A stretch of 64,000 bases of DNA from Nocardioides aromaticivorans (GCF_013408525.1 NZ_JACBZM010000002.1:62001-126000), one strand, 5' to 3'. Positions 25,658-34,990 are shown, counted from the stretch's first letter. The notes: generated from the letters alone by a model not told the origin. Numbers and translations are program-made.

Positions 25658-26680
25658 TCAATGCATGCGATCGGCGAGTTGGGTGAAGAAGTCGGCGAGC
25701 ATGTCGTTGGCGCTGCTCGCAACGAGCTCGGCACCACCGAATCGGTACACCTCGTATCCGGCGAGCCGGAGGCGGCGATCCTCGGCGACCATCTCGCTGT
25801 AGAGGGCGGGGTTAGCGATGTCGCCCCTCGCGTAGTGCTGCTTGCCGTCGACCTCGAGAACGACACGATGCCTGCTGGAGAAAAGGATGAGGAAGTCCAT
25901 CCGCTGTCGGGCCAAGGGGCTCCCGCTCTCGCCCGCGGAGCGGCGTGCATGTTGGGTCACTGGGTCGAAGTGCAGGTAGACCTGTGGAATCAGAGCGGGG
26001 ATGTCGAACTGCTCGCCCTGGTAGCGCTTTGAGTAGGCATCGAAGACGCGGAGCTCGGCTGGGTTGTTGGCCAGCGAGGATCGGAGGCGGTCGTGCAGAT
26101 CTAGCGCGACATCGCGGGTCGCCACGTCGGCATCGAATCGTTGGCGGTCTCTCCACCAGTCGATCAGATGGCGGAAGGTCAAGCCGTCAGCAGGGATGGA
26201 CTGGTCGTAGATCAGGCAGTACTCGCTGTTGCGGACGATCTCGATGTCGTTGTTGACCGCGTCGCGCAAGACGAGCTCGGGCTTCGGTCCGTTCGCAGCG
26301 AAGATCAGGTTCTTCGCTGGTGTGCCGACACCGCCGCCGCGGTCGTATTCAGCGAGGAGTGCGGTCAGGTCGGCAAGGACGGCGTCGGTCAGATCGAGCT
26401 CGGTGACTATGCGACGCGCAAGGCCGGCTAGGCGGGAAAAGTCCCAGCCTTCTGTGTAGGCCTGGATGACGTCTCGTTTGGTGTAGAGCGAGTCGTTCGG
26501 CTGTCGGTCGGTGTGGGGCCATGGCAACCGGAGTTCCTCGGCCAAGACCGTCTCCAGGTTGACCCGCGTATAGGTCATGAGCGCGTCCTCGATGGCGGCT
26601 CTCAAGGTGCGCGACGACACCTTCGTCGGCACCGTCGGCGAGCTCACGAACATCGCTTCGAAGAAGTTGGACCCGGTCAC
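25658..26680 (-). CDS. PD-(D/E)XK protein with abortive-infection-like N-terminus
   Basis: 340 residues from GTG 26680; a later ATG at 26653 is possible. The C-terminal domain reads RQRMDFLILFSSRHRVVLEVDGKQHY, then AGYEVYRFGG, a Vsr/DUF559-like nuclease core with D...E-x-D-x-K/Q. The N-terminal ~200 residues are helical and resemble AbiJ-type regions attached to diverse effectors. It is convergent with the PIN gene. Probably a stand-alone defence nuclease; this is inference. Confidence 0.65.
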   Translation of the reverse strand: MTGSNFFEAMFVSSPTVPTKVSSRTLRAAIEDALMTYTRVNLETVLAEELRLPWPHTDRQPNDSLYTKRDVIQAYTEGWDFSRLAGLARRIVTELDLTDAVLADLTALLAEYDRGGGVGTPAKNLIFAANGPKPELVLRDAVNNDIEIVRNSEYCLIYDQSIPADGLTFRHLIDWWRDRQRFDADVATRDVALDLHDRLRSSLANNPAELRVFDAYSKRYQGEQFDIPALIPQVYLHFDPVTQHARRSAGESGSPLARQRMDFLILFSSRHRVVLEVDGKQHYARGDIANPALYSEMVAEDRRLRLAGYEVYRFGGAELVASSANDMLADFFTQLADRMH

Positions 26681-27034
26681 AGCACCAGTGTGGCCGTTCG
26701 CGAGGACAGCTCGGGGAGCAACGGTGCGCGGGCGGCCGACGGCGGAGGACTGTGTCTGGGCCTTCGCCGCCTACCTTGAGCCAGCGACCGGCGACTCACC
26801 AGGTGCTGGATCGACCTCGGAGCGGTCACCAATGTTCGCTGTCGTCTCGACAGCTGCTGCTGAGCTGAGACTCTCGGTTCTCTCGCCGCGGCTGATGCAC
26901 CCGAACGGCGCCTGGAGGGGCCGCCCCGGCGGTAGCGTTTGGCAGGTCCCGGCCCATTCCGTCGGATGCCCTCCGTAGGCTCGCAAATTGGAAGACCGCG
27001 ACCCCCGCCAAGTCCCGCCCTCAGGAGCTGATCA
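26681..27034. other. Intergenic region with a 7-bp hairpin
   Basis: No gene is convincing in this 350-bp gap. A perfect hairpin GCTGTCG-TCT-CGACAGC lies at 26838-26854. The gap separates divergent genes, so promoters for both are expected; I cannot pick them out. Confidence 0.35.
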
Positions 27035-28288
27035 ATGGAGAACGAGATCCAGCTCATCAGCGACGGCGATGGGCTGGCGGTGATCGGGGAGCCGACGGCA
27101 GTGGAACGCTTCCTCGCGTCCGAGGGACTGGCATCGAGGGACCTCGATCTGCCCCGCCTCGGCACCGTCCTCAGTACCGGTGGTGCGGCCGCACAGGCAG
27201 GCTCCGAGATCGCCGCCAACTCGGGCCGCTGGGTGAAGCTGACCAAGGAGTCGTCGAAACTCGTCAAGAAGCACGGACTGCGGGAGAGCTCCAAGTCCGG
27301 CCTTAGCACCGGGGTGGTGAAGGGAAAGAAGGGCCAGATCAAGGGGTTCGTCGAGTTCGCCAAAGGCCCCGGGACGATGCTCAGTAACCCGGCGGTACTC
27401 GCCGGAGCCGCGGGCATCATGGCGCAGTTGGCGATGCAACAGACGATGGATGAGATCACCGACTATCTCGCCACGATCGACGAGAAGCTCGATGACGTCC
27501 TCCGCGCCCAGACCAATCAGGTGCTGGCGCGTGTAGACGGCGTTGACCTCGCGATCCGGGAAGCCATGAGCGTGCGCAACTCGGTTGGCCGTGTCTCCGA
27601 GGTCACCTGGTCGAAGGTGCAAGCCACTTCGTCAACCATCCTCGACACTCAGGCGTATGCGCTACGTCAGCTGAACGATCTTGCTGAGAAGTTGGAGCGC
27701 AAGAACAAGGTCGGCGATCTCGCCAAGGCGACCAAGGACGCTCAGGCGGAAGTCCAGAAGTGGCTGTCCGTGCTGGCTCGCTGCTTCCAGCTGCACGACG
27801 CGATCGCGGTCCTCGAACTCGACCGTGTGCTGGACGCGTCCCCCGAGGAGCTGGATCGGCATCGCCTCGGCCTGCGGGCAGCCCGTGAGCACCGTCTCGA
27901 ACTCATCTCAGGCAGCACGGTGCGCCTGCTCGGCCGCATGGACGCGGCCGCCGGGACAGCCAATAGCCGGGTGCTGCTGCATCCGTCCAAGGCGCCGGCG
28001 CTCGTGCAGGCCAGCAACCAGGTCTCCGACTCCATCCTGGACTTTCACGGACTACTTGGGATCGAGCGTGAGCGGGAGGCGCTGGAGGCACGACGCTGGC
28101 GGACGGCTGCTTCCGAGGTCAAGGTGAAGGCCCTGGAGAAGGGCGCCGACCGGGTCGACGCCGCCAAGCGGGTGGGCAACGAGACCTTCGTCCGAGCCAA
28201 GTCAGCAACGGGCAAGGCGTCAGGCCGGATTTCGGAGCGCACCTTACGGCGCCGCGGTGATGGTGAGGAATCTGCGCGAGACGAGTGA
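27035..28288 (+). CDS. Coiled-coil protein with one hydrophobic segment
   Basis: 417 residues. Residues about 115-135 (NPAVLAGAAGIMAQLAMQQ) are hydrophobic and could insert into a membrane. Residues 145-260 and 345-400 are charged helices suitable for coiled coils. The C-terminus is basic. Coupled to the next gene by a GTGA overlap (28285-28288). No family with known function recognised. Two-gene unit beside nucleases; an effector-immunity or membrane-damage defence pair is possible but unproven. Confidence 0.65.
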   Translation: MENEIQLISDGDGLAVIGEPTAVERFLASEGLASRDLDLPRLGTVLSTGGAAAQAGSEIAANSGRWVKLTKESSKLVKKHGLRESSKSGLSTGVVKGKKGQIKGFVEFAKGPGTMLSNPAVLAGAAGIMAQLAMQQTMDEITDYLATIDEKLDDVLRAQTNQVLARVDGVDLAIREAMSVRNSVGRVSEVTWSKVQATSSTILDTQAYALRQLNDLAEKLERKNKVGDLAKATKDAQAEVQKWLSVLARCFQLHDAIAVLELDRVLDASPEELDRHRLGLRAAREHRLELISGSTVRLLGRMDAAAGTANSRVLLHPSKAPALVQASNQVSDSILDFHGLLGIEREREALEARRWRTAASEVKVKALEKGADRVDAAKRVGNETFVRAKSATGKASGRISERTLRRRGDGEESARDE

Positions 28289-28926
28289 GTTGGGTCGGCC
28301 GCGCCCGTGTCGCTGTCGAGTGTCGGCGCGGCGTGGAACACTCGACCGTCATGGAGATAGACCTCGGTTCTCGGAACGCGGGTCTGGTGGTGGGCGAAGA
28401 GCTGAGCGACTCCGTGGAGATCCCGGGCTACGAGCACCACAGCACCTGGGGATACGACCTGAACACCCGCTCCTACTGGGCATCGCTGTGGCCCAACAAG
28501 GGTGACCGCGATGACCCCCCAATGATCTCCGTTGGCTGGAGTGGCCGGGCACTGCCGCGCCCCGACTGTGTTCTCGTCGAACTGTGTACTCAGCTCCGCC
28601 ACGATCCCCTGACGGTCGCACGAGGCCTCGGCCTGATGCGCCTGATCCACCCACGAACGCCAGAGCAGCTGGCCACCCGCCACGTCGACGTGTTCGAGCC
28701 GGGTGTCGTCGATGGGTACACCCTGGTGGGCAGTTGGCTGGTCGGCGACGCGCGGCAGTGCCCGGCGAGCGGCTGGCCGTGCCACCCCGGCTACGTTCCC
28801 GGCCCGGAGCACATATGGGCAGAGGTCCTCTATGTGACCGGACGCCTCTACCTGGGCGAGCGAACCAGTCTCTTGACGTCGCTTGACGAGGCTCTTTGCT
28901 ACGCGGCGAGACTCACCGGCGACTGA
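28285..28926 (+). CDS. Hypothetical protein paired with 27035 gene
   Basis: 213 residues if started at GTG 28285, which overlaps the preceding stop. An ATG at 28351 (MEIDLGSRN) gives 191 residues and is also credible. Trp/Tyr-rich globular protein without signal peptide or membrane segment. No family recognised. Its overlap with the coiled-coil gene suggests a functional pair. Confidence 0.6.
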   Translation: MSWVGRARVAVECRRGVEHSTVMEIDLGSRNAGLVVGEELSDSVEIPGYEHHSTWGYDLNTRSYWASLWPNKGDRDDPPMISVGWSGRALPRPDCVLVELCTQLRHDPLTVARGLGLMRLIHPRTPEQLATRHVDVFEPGVVDGYTLVGSWLVGDARQCPASGWPCHPGYVPGPEHIWAEVLYVTGRLYLGERTSLLTSLDEALCYAARLTGD

Positions 28927-28942
28927 ATGGCAGATGGCGCTC

Positions 28943-29437
28943 TTAGAAGAGCGCCATCTGCGCTTCGTCGACCGACGCCAGCGCGCGGGCGATCCGCTCG
29001 TCATCCCAGCCTTCCGCGACGGCGGCTCGCAGTGCGAGCGACCGGCGGTACATGGCCTCTCGGCCGAACATCCGGCTGCGGTAACCACGCGCACCGCGGC
29101 GGCCACGCTGGGCGATCCGGGAAAGATTCGCTGCCTGCGTGGACCCTTCGAGGTGATCGAGCAAGGTGCCCTCGGCGCGGACACAGATCGGGTTGTCACA
29201 CACGATGTGCTCGACGACCGGGGGAAGGTCGATCGAGACTCCCTCGGCAAGCGCCCAGGCCACCCGATGAGGCCTCAGCACCCTCTGGTGACCGTCCCGC
29301 GATATCCAGAAGCGCCCGTACCCGTCGTCACCGATAGCTGCGGTTCCCCCCGCTGCCCAGAGCCAGCAGTCGGTCTCCCGGGGGCCCTTCACGACGTGCG
29401 ACCAGAACCGGTCGACCTCGTCCGCCGTGAGTTGCAT
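28943..29437 (-). CDS. HNH endonuclease-like protein
   Basis: 164 residues from ATG 29437 (MQLTADEVDRFWSHV). The segment CWLWAAGGTAAIGDDGYGRFWISRDG, then LRPHRVAWALAEG and VVEHIVCDNPICVRAEGTLLDHLEG, is the pattern of phage-type HNH nucleases of the CWxW...YGrf...HR family. The middle histidine is retained in VEHIVCDNPICV. The C-terminal 50 residues are helical with an HTH-like stretch (GWDDERIARALASV). Before the IS insertion it lay 55 bp downstream of the interrupted gene now at 31280-32053, as part of the transfer operon. Confidence 0.75.
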   Translation of the reverse strand: MQLTADEVDRFWSHVVKGPRETDCWLWAAGGTAAIGDDGYGRFWISRDGHQRVLRPHRVAWALAEGVSIDLPPVVEHIVCDNPICVRAEGTLLDHLEGSTQAANLSRIAQRGRRGARGYRSRMFGREAMYRRSLALRAAVAEGWDDERIARALASVDEAQMALF

Positions 29438-29517
29438 GCGGTCAACGTAGCCGCGGGCACCGACACTGGCGGCGAGGTCCTCGTTGTGTTGTTCAGCGGC
29501 CGGTCGCGGGACTGGGG

Positions 29518-29521
29518 CTAG
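29518..29521. repeat. Target-site duplication CTAG (left)
   Basis: CTAG directly abuts the left IS end. The same four bases abut the right end at 31359-31362, as expected for IS1182-family insertions into a short palindrome. Confidence 0.8.
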
Positions 29522-31358
29522 GAGACTGCTGAACAAAAGGCGCGCCTCCCGAGGTCCTCGGGCTGACCTGAAATCCTGAGGGCATGCAGGGTGAGTCCGA
29601 TCGGCAGCGTGAGCTGCTGGACGTTGAGTCAGTCGCTGGTCATCTGCTCGAGCCGGGCAGTGTGTTCGCTTTGTTGGCCGAGCACCGGGACCGGTTGTTC
29701 CCGAGCGAGTTGTTCGCCGACCTGTTCCCGACCGGCCGCGGTCGGCCCTCGATCCCGGGCGAGGTGATCGCCTCGGTCATCGTGCTCCAGGCGCTCTACG
29801 GCCATTCGGACCGCGAAGCCGTCGACGCCCTGACCTTCGACCTGCGATGGAAGGCAGCGTGCGGGTACGCGATCGACAAGCCGGGCTTCGACCCGTCGAC
29901 GCTGACCTACTGGCGTCGCCGGCTGGCCGCGAGCAACCGGCCGCAGCGGATCTTCGAGGTGGTCCGCGAGGTGATCACCGAAACCGGGGCGGTGGCCGGG
30001 AAGCAGCGTCGGGCGCTGGATTCCACGATCCTCGACGACGCGGTCGCCCGCCAGGACACCGTGACGCAGCTGATCGCGCAGATCCGCCGCGTGGGCCGTG
30101 AGGTTCCTGGCGCCAAGGACCTGATCACCGAGCACTGCACCCGCCTGGCTGCGTTGACCGGACAGGACTACCACTCGACCGGGAAGCCGCCGATCGCGTG
30201 GGACGACCCGGCTGCCCGTGCCGAGCTGGTGTCCGCGCTGGTCGGCGACGCACTCGCCCTGCTCGCTGTGCTGGATGTCGAGGCGATCACCAAGACGGGC
30301 GGGAAGCCGGCTGATGCGGTCGCGCTGCTGGCGCTGGTCGCGGGCCAGGACGTGGAGCCGGCCGAGGACTCCGATGGCACCGACGGCCGGTGGCGCATCG
30401 CACGGAAGACGGCGCCGGATCGGGTGATCTCGACCGTCGACCCCGACACCCGGCACGCCCACAAGACCCGGGAACGACGCCAGGACGGGTTCAAGGCCCA
30501 CGTCGTGGTGGAGCCAGACACCGGGCTGACCACCGTGTGTGCATTGACCAAGACCAACGGCCCAGCCAACTCCGACGCCACCGTCGGTGCCGAGTTGGTC
30601 ACTGCCGACTCGACCCTCGCGACCGACCAGCAGGTCGAGGTGCTCGGGGACTCGGCCTACGCCACCGGCGACATGCTCCACACCCTGGACGGCAAGAAGT
30701 GGCTACCGCTGCTCAAACCGTGGCCGCTGCGCCCCACGGTCGAAGGCGGATTCACCCTCGATGACTTCCGCTACGACCCCGACGCCGACGCCCTGACCTG
30801 CCCGGCGGGCATCACCAGGAAGCGGTCCGCGAAGGGCACCGTCACCTTCGGTGCTGCCTGTCGCGGCTGCCCGCTACGACAGCGATGCACCACTTCGGCA
30901 AGCGGTCGCACTGTGTTGATCGGCGAACACCACCAACTGCAACGCGAACACCGCAAGCGAGCCGCCGACGACGGCTTCCAGGCCGACTATCGACAGCACC
31001 GACCGATGGTCGAACGCTCGATCGCCTGGCTCACCCGCGGCGCCCGACGCGTCCCATACCGAGGCGTCGAGAAGAACAACAACTGGCTCCACCACCGCGT
31101 CGCCGCCCTCAACCTGCGTCGACTCCTCGCCATGGGCCTCACGATGACCGACGGAGCCTGGGCCCTGGCCTGACAGGGCCCTCGCGGGCTCAATTCCGCC
31201 CCTTGCACGCGGCTGCAGAGCCGCGCAGGATGGCCGACGGCGGGCGGAACGACCCCGTTGTCGCACCCAGAGTGCTGACTCAAACTCGCCGCTCGACGGC
31301 CTTGGCGGCGCTCCGCCCGCCACCCACGCCGCCAGATGACAAGTTGTTCAGCAGTCTC
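29522..31358 (+). mobile_element. IS1182-family insertion sequence
   Basis: 1837 bp bounded by perfect inverted repeats GAGACTGCTGAACAA (29522-29536) and its complement (31344-31358). The flanking CTAG is duplicated on both sides. One transposase gene fills the element. The perfect ends, duplication and intact transposase suggest a recent and possibly active insertion. It lies in the 3' end of a leftward gene (31280-32053). Confidence 0.9.
29584..31173 (+). CDS. IS1182-family transposase
   Basis: 529 residues, full length for the family. The N-terminal domain contains RPSIPGEVIASVIVLQALYGHSDREAVDALTFD. The catalytic DDE appears as LDSTILDD (first Asp), VLGDSAYATGDM (second Asp), and MVERSIAWLTRGARR (Glu). 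A CxGCPLRQRC cysteine cluster lies before the last motif. It catalyses cut-and-paste or copy transposition of the surrounding IS. Confidence 0.95.
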   Translation: MQGESDRQRELLDVESVAGHLLEPGSVFALLAEHRDRLFPSELFADLFPTGRGRPSIPGEVIASVIVLQALYGHSDREAVDALTFDLRWKAACGYAIDKPGFDPSTLTYWRRRLAASNRPQRIFEVVREVITETGAVAGKQRRALDSTILDDAVARQDTVTQLIAQIRRVGREVPGAKDLITEHCTRLAALTGQDYHSTGKPPIAWDDPAARAELVSALVGDALALLAVLDVEAITKTGGKPADAVALLALVAGQDVEPAEDSDGTDGRWRIARKTAPDRVISTVDPDTRHAHKTRERRQDGFKAHVVVEPDTGLTTVCALTKTNGPANSDATVGAELVTADSTLATDQQVEVLGDSAYATGDMLHTLDGKKWLPLLKPWPLRPTVEGGFTLDDFRYDPDADALTCPAGITRKRSAKGTVTFGAACRGCPLRQRCTTSASGRTVLIGEHHQLQREHRKRAADDGFQADYRQHRPMVERSIAWLTRGARRVPYRGVEKNNNWLHHRVAALNLRRLLAMGLTMTDGAWALA

Positions 31359-32053
31359 CTAGGGAGGGTGAAGAGCCCTTCCTCCTGCGGCGCCGTCGGA
31401 GACGGACCGGTGGTCGCGCCCTGGATTGCGCTCGCCTGCAACGCTGCAGAGGGGGTCGGCGCGGTTGGGCGGGCTGCTTGCTGATCGAGCAGCTCGAGGA
31501 GGTCCACGGGTTCGTCGTCGACGGTGAGCGGGAGTGCGCGCGCGATAGCCGCCTTCTGACGGGCCCACACGTCACGCAGCGCGACGAGGTGCCTGCCGTA
31601 GACCTTGTCCCACTCGGCCTGAGCCTCCTGATGCTCCTCGTCGGAGTCGAAGCGTCGGCGCCAGGGCCAGCCGCCGCGCGCATCGCTGAACTCACTCCAA
31701 CGGCGATTCTCAGCGCGCTCGGTGCGCCGCAGCGTGTCCAACTCGGTGCGCACGTCCTGCGGCAGGGACGTGCCGTACGCCGCTGCCTCGGCCCAGGTCA
31801 CCTTCAACACGACCTTCGGCCGGATTCGGCGCCAGGCCTGCTTGTCGGAGCCGGCGGCCTTCATCGCCTCAGAGAACCCCGAATGGTCTTCGAGCCAGAC
31901 CGCTTTGCGGTTGTAGCTGATCCAGCAGCCGTCCTGCGGTGCCGACCGGCCGCCTTCCAGCGTCCCGCGGTCGCGGAGACGATCGAGGAGGGCGTCGGCC
32001 GCCATCCCGGCACCCAGCGACCCCAGCAGTTGCTGTTGGTCCCGGCTCAGCAT
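31280..32053 (-). CDS. Transfer-region hypothetical protein with IS-altered C-terminus
   Basis: 257 residues as it stands. The frame crosses the IS right end at ...LFTLP and runs 25 codons into IS sequence before stopping. Removing the IS and one CTAG copy rejoins the frame to PSPSPATGR and a stop at 29493-29495, so the original protein had a different short tail and the body is intact. The body is helical, with a Trp-rich stretch (WSEFSDARGGWPWRRRFD). It follows the DnaA-domain gene by 15 bp. No function recognised. Confidence 0.7.
   Translation of the reverse strand: MLSRDQQQLLGSLGAGMAADALLDRLRDRGTLEGGRSAPQDGCWISYNRKAVWLEDHSGFSEAMKAAGSDKQAWRRIRPKVVLKVTWAEAAAYGTSLPQDVRTELDTLRRTERAENRRWSEFSDARGGWPWRRRFDSDEEHQEAQAEWDKVYGRHLVALRDVWARQKAAIARALPLTVDDEPVDLLELLDQQAARPTAPTPSAALQASAIQGATTGPSPTAPQEEGLFTLPRRLLNNLSSGGVGGGRSAAKAVERRV
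31359..31362. repeat. Target-site duplication CTAG (right)
   Basis: Right copy of the 4-bp duplication flanking the IS1182-family element. Confidence 0.8.
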
Positions 32054-32068
32054 CGCGCTCGGCCCGCA

Positions 32069-32767
32069 CTACCTGACGGGCGCGGCCGAGACCGCGCGCT
32101 GCTGGCCGTCCTCGTCCTGGTGGCGGCGGGTGGTGTCGTTGCGGGTCTGATCGAGGGCCGCGAGCTGCAGCGTGGTGCTGCGACCGCCGTCGGGGGCGGC
32201 GAGGTCCCCGGCGGGGACGCTGGTCGGGTCCGCGTAGTGCTCGTCGAGCTGGTCGACGATGCGGGCGCACACGGCGTTGAGCCGGGGGTTGTTCGCGACC
32301 TTGTTCTGGGCGTACATGACGCTGGTGTGGTCCTTGCCGAAGTAGGACGCGATCGCCGGCAGGGTCAGACCACCGCGCCGGGCCGCAGTCATGGCCACGG
32401 CTCGGGCGTCGCTCACCGCCCGGTGGCGGTCCGCGCTGAGCACCGCGTCGCGGGTTGTGCCGAAGGATTGCGCGGCGGTGGCGATCGCGATCGCGCAGAT
32501 GCCGTCGGGTCCGACGTCGGCCATCTCGCCGGTGGCGGTCTCAGCGGCGTTGACTTGGGTGGCCAGGGCGATCGCGAGCGACCGCAGCTGCTCGGCGTTC
32601 ATCTGGTCGAGCGTGCGCGCGACGGCGGCCTGATTCGCGTTGGCGACCAGCGCAGCGAACGCCGCCGCCTGCTTGGCGGTGAGCCCGCCATCGGGCGCTT
32701 CGGCGAGTTGGTCCTGCTGGTCGTCGACGAGCCGAAGCCGTCGGCTGTTGTTGTCTGGAGTGGCCAT
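32069..32767 (-). CDS. Protein with DnaA domain-IV-like HTH
   Basis: 232 residues from ATG 32767, with GAAAGGTGG upstream. Residues about 120-165 read RHRAVSDARAVAMTAARRGGLTLPAIASYFGKDHTSVMYAQNK (shown in pieces: RHRAVSDARAVAM, LPAIASYFGKDHTSV), the signature of the DnaA DNA-box-binding domain. There is no AAA+ ATPase domain. Such truncated DnaA-like proteins on plasmids may bind DnaA boxes to regulate replication or transfer genes. It lies between the coupling-protein genes and the IS-altered gene. Confidence 0.8.
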   Translation of the reverse strand: MATPDNNSRRLRLVDDQQDQLAEAPDGGLTAKQAAAFAALVANANQAAVARTLDQMNAEQLRSLAIALATQVNAAETATGEMADVGPDGICAIAIATAAQSFGTTRDAVLSADRHRAVSDARAVAMTAARRGGLTLPAIASYFGKDHTSVMYAQNKVANNPRLNAVCARIVDQLDEHYADPTSVPAGDLAAPDGGRSTTLQLAALDQTRNDTTRRHQDEDGQQRAVSAAPVR

Positions 32768-32772
32768 CGCGG

Positions 32773-33471
32773 CTACCACCTTTCGTGCAGGTCGTCGTGG
32801 TCGGGTTTGTGGTCCTCGGGCTCGCTGGTGACCGCGGCCAGTTCCCCGGCGCGCTCAACGTCGTCTCGGTAGCGCTGCTTGCGGCCGCGGCGCACCGGGG
32901 TGGAGGCGTGGGTCTCGTCGCGTTCGCGGCGGGGCCGGGGCTGGTGCTTGCTTGGCTGGCAGCCGTCGCCGAGCCGGTCACGGAGCCGCTCGAGGAATCC
33001 GGGCAGCCCGTAGCGGTGCCAGTCCTCCAGCGCGGCTGGGGTGACGGCAAAGCTGGTGTAGTAGCGGCTGCAAGCGAGCACCGCTAGGTCGTGCACCAGG
33101 TGCGGGTGGGCGGGCCAGCACTCGGGAATCCCGGGGCGGGTCACGTTCCACAGATGCTGCTCGTTGACCCACATCGCGACCAGGTCCAGCCACGCCCACA
33201 GCTCTGTGCGCATCAGCCCGGTGCACGTGGCCGGGTCCCACGGCCTCGGCATCTGCGCGAGCTCGCGCAGTTCTTCCTCATCGGCTGGAGGCTCGACGGT
33301 GGCCTGCTGCAGCTGCTCCATCGCCGTGCGGATCGTGGGGCCGGGTTCGGGGAACGGTCGCACCATCATTCCGACCAGTGGCATCATCCCGTTGCCGTTC
33401 GGTGCGGCGGCCCCAGCAGCTGCGCGGGACGCCACCTGTGAGGGGTGCCCAGTGAACCCTTGTGTTGTCAT
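32773..33471 (-). CDS. Hypothetical protein downstream of the coupling protein
   Basis: 232 residues from ATG 33471 with a GAGGAG Shine-Dalgarno 3 nt upstream. The open frame continues further but covers the coupling-protein gene. The central part is Trp-rich and globular (LWAWLDLVAMWVNEQHLWN, HPHLVHDLAVLACSRYY). The C-terminal 60 residues are highly basic and then acidic. No family is recognised. Co-transcribed with the coupling protein. Confidence 0.65.
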   Translation of the reverse strand: MTTQGFTGHPSQVASRAAAGAAAPNGNGMMPLVGMMVRPFPEPGPTIRTAMEQLQQATVEPPADEEELRELAQMPRPWDPATCTGLMRTELWAWLDLVAMWVNEQHLWNVTRPGIPECWPAHPHLVHDLAVLACSRYYTSFAVTPAALEDWHRYGLPGFLERLRDRLGDGCQPSKHQPRPRRERDETHASTPVRRGRKQRYRDDVERAGELAAVTSEPEDHKPDHDDLHERW

Positions 33472-33485
33472 CGGCTCCTCCTCGC

Positions 33486-34958
33486 CTACTTCGGCATCCC
33501 GAGCCGCTGCCGGGTCCGGGACACCGGCTCGGTTGGCAGCGTCGGTCCGGTGGTCGCCGGGTGGATGGGCTGCGTCTCCGGTTGGGGTGCGCGGGCCGCG
33601 AGCCGGGCACGCTTCTGCGCGGCGAGGAGTTCCTTGCCGCGCTTTCCGTCGATGCAGCGGTGCAGGTTCGCGATGATCGGGTCGTACATCTCGGCCAGCA
33701 CGAGCGCCTTGCGCTGCTCGATGCGACGCAGTTCGGCCGGTTCGAGGATGGGCACCCGCCGCTGGTCGTAGGACCGGTCCATCACCCCGAACAGTTCGTG
33801 CCCGCGCGCCGAGTACCGGGTCTCGGTGTGGCTGGTCGATCCGATCAGGTCGGACAGCTCCTTGTAGAAGCCGATGTCCTTGCCGCCACCGAAGACCACC
33901 AGGTTGTTCGACAGCCCGTAGATGGTGCGGGCCTCGTCCTCGCCGTAGCAGACCACGAACTGCCGCCATGTCTGGGCCGCGAGGATGAAGGAGAGCCCGA
34001 GCGCGCGCTCGTTGGCCATCCGGGTCGACAGCGTCGGGATGGGCGCGGTCGACGGGAGCTCGTCGAGACAGGCGAGGAACGGGGGGCACAGCCGCCCGTG
34101 CGGTGAGGTCTCCCCCAGCCGCTTGGCGGTGTCGAGGATCTGCTCGGTGACTGCCGTCATCAGCGGCGAGGCACTGGCGTACGGGTCGTCGCGGCCGAGC
34201 AGGTAGATCGTGCCGCCGTCCCGAATGAGGGCCTCGAGGTCGGTGGCCGGCCGGGTCGCGGAGGGAACGCAGCGCTCCCGGATCGAGCGCTGGAAGAACA
34301 ACGCCATCGCCTGCTGGACGGTCGTGATCGTGTTGCCGGCGGTCCTCTCGTCGCCGTACAGGGCTCCGCGCAGCAGCCCGTCCCACAGCGGCTCCGCGGC
34401 GGGGTGGGTACGTAGGATCTCCTCGGCCTGCGGGTACTCGCGCGGGCTGGAGACCCACATCAGCACCTCTTCCAGGCTGATGCCGGCGATCGCCGCGGCG
34501 TGGAAGTACGCCTGAAGGACCTTCGCGCACTCGCCGGCGTAGAACCGGGCGGCCTGGTCGGAGGACTGGGAGGTGGCGCCCTTGATGGTTCCGTTCGCGA
34601 ACGCCTTCGCCCGCCGTTCCGCGAGCATCGCGTCCTCGCAGCCCGCGATGCAGTCCCACACCAGCTCCGGGGTGCCGGGTGCGGCGTTGAACGGATCCAA
34701 CACGGCAACGGGGCCGAGCTTCTGGCGGGCCTCCAGGGTGAGGAACAGGTCCTCGGGCTTGGTAAGGGTCACCAGCGCGGCACCGGGCGCGTCGAGCAGT
34801 GCAGGCACCAGAAGGTCGAGGGTCTTGCCCGACCCCTGGGGGCCGATGACGCAGGTGGTCCGGTCGAAGGGCACCCACAGTTCGGGTCCGCTGCGTCCGG
34901 CCTGGCCGAGTCGCCAGCCGACGTCGTGGGGCTTCACATGCTTGAGGGCGGTGGTCAC
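33486..34958 (-). CDS. T4SS coupling protein (VirD4/TraG-like ATPase)
   Basis: 490 residues from GTG 34958 with GAGAGGA upstream. Walker A GPQGSGKTLDLLVP lies near residue 45 and Walker B LACLDELPS near 280. The segments LGLSFILAAQTWRQF and GGKDIGFYKELSDLIG are typical of VirD4/TraG. The N-terminal membrane segments normally found in this family are absent; they may be supplied by the two-TM protein encoded just upstream (34991-35479). The protein links the relaxosome to the secretion channel. Confidence 0.9.
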   Translation of the reverse strand: MTTALKHVKPHDVGWRLGQAGRSGPELWVPFDRTTCVIGPQGSGKTLDLLVPALLDAPGAALVTLTKPEDLFLTLEARQKLGPVAVLDPFNAAPGTPELVWDCIAGCEDAMLAERRAKAFANGTIKGATSQSSDQAARFYAGECAKVLQAYFHAAAIAGISLEEVLMWVSSPREYPQAEEILRTHPAAEPLWDGLLRGALYGDERTAGNTITTVQQAMALFFQRSIRERCVPSATRPATDLEALIRDGGTIYLLGRDDPYASASPLMTAVTEQILDTAKRLGETSPHGRLCPPFLACLDELPSTAPIPTLSTRMANERALGLSFILAAQTWRQFVVCYGEDEARTIYGLSNNLVVFGGGKDIGFYKELSDLIGSTSHTETRYSARGHELFGVMDRSYDQRRVPILEPAELRRIEQRKALVLAEMYDPIIANLHRCIDGKRGKELLAAQKRARLAARAPQPETQPIHPATTGPTLPTEPVSRTRQRLGMPK

Positions 34959-34990
34959 GTCGGGATTCCTCTCTGCTGTCTGGGGTCCGG

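Noticed and set aside
28943..29536. Start of the HNH gene at 29536 inside the IS end
   Set aside because: The upstream codons come from the IS and the tail of the interrupted gene; ATG 29437 begins the conserved sequence.
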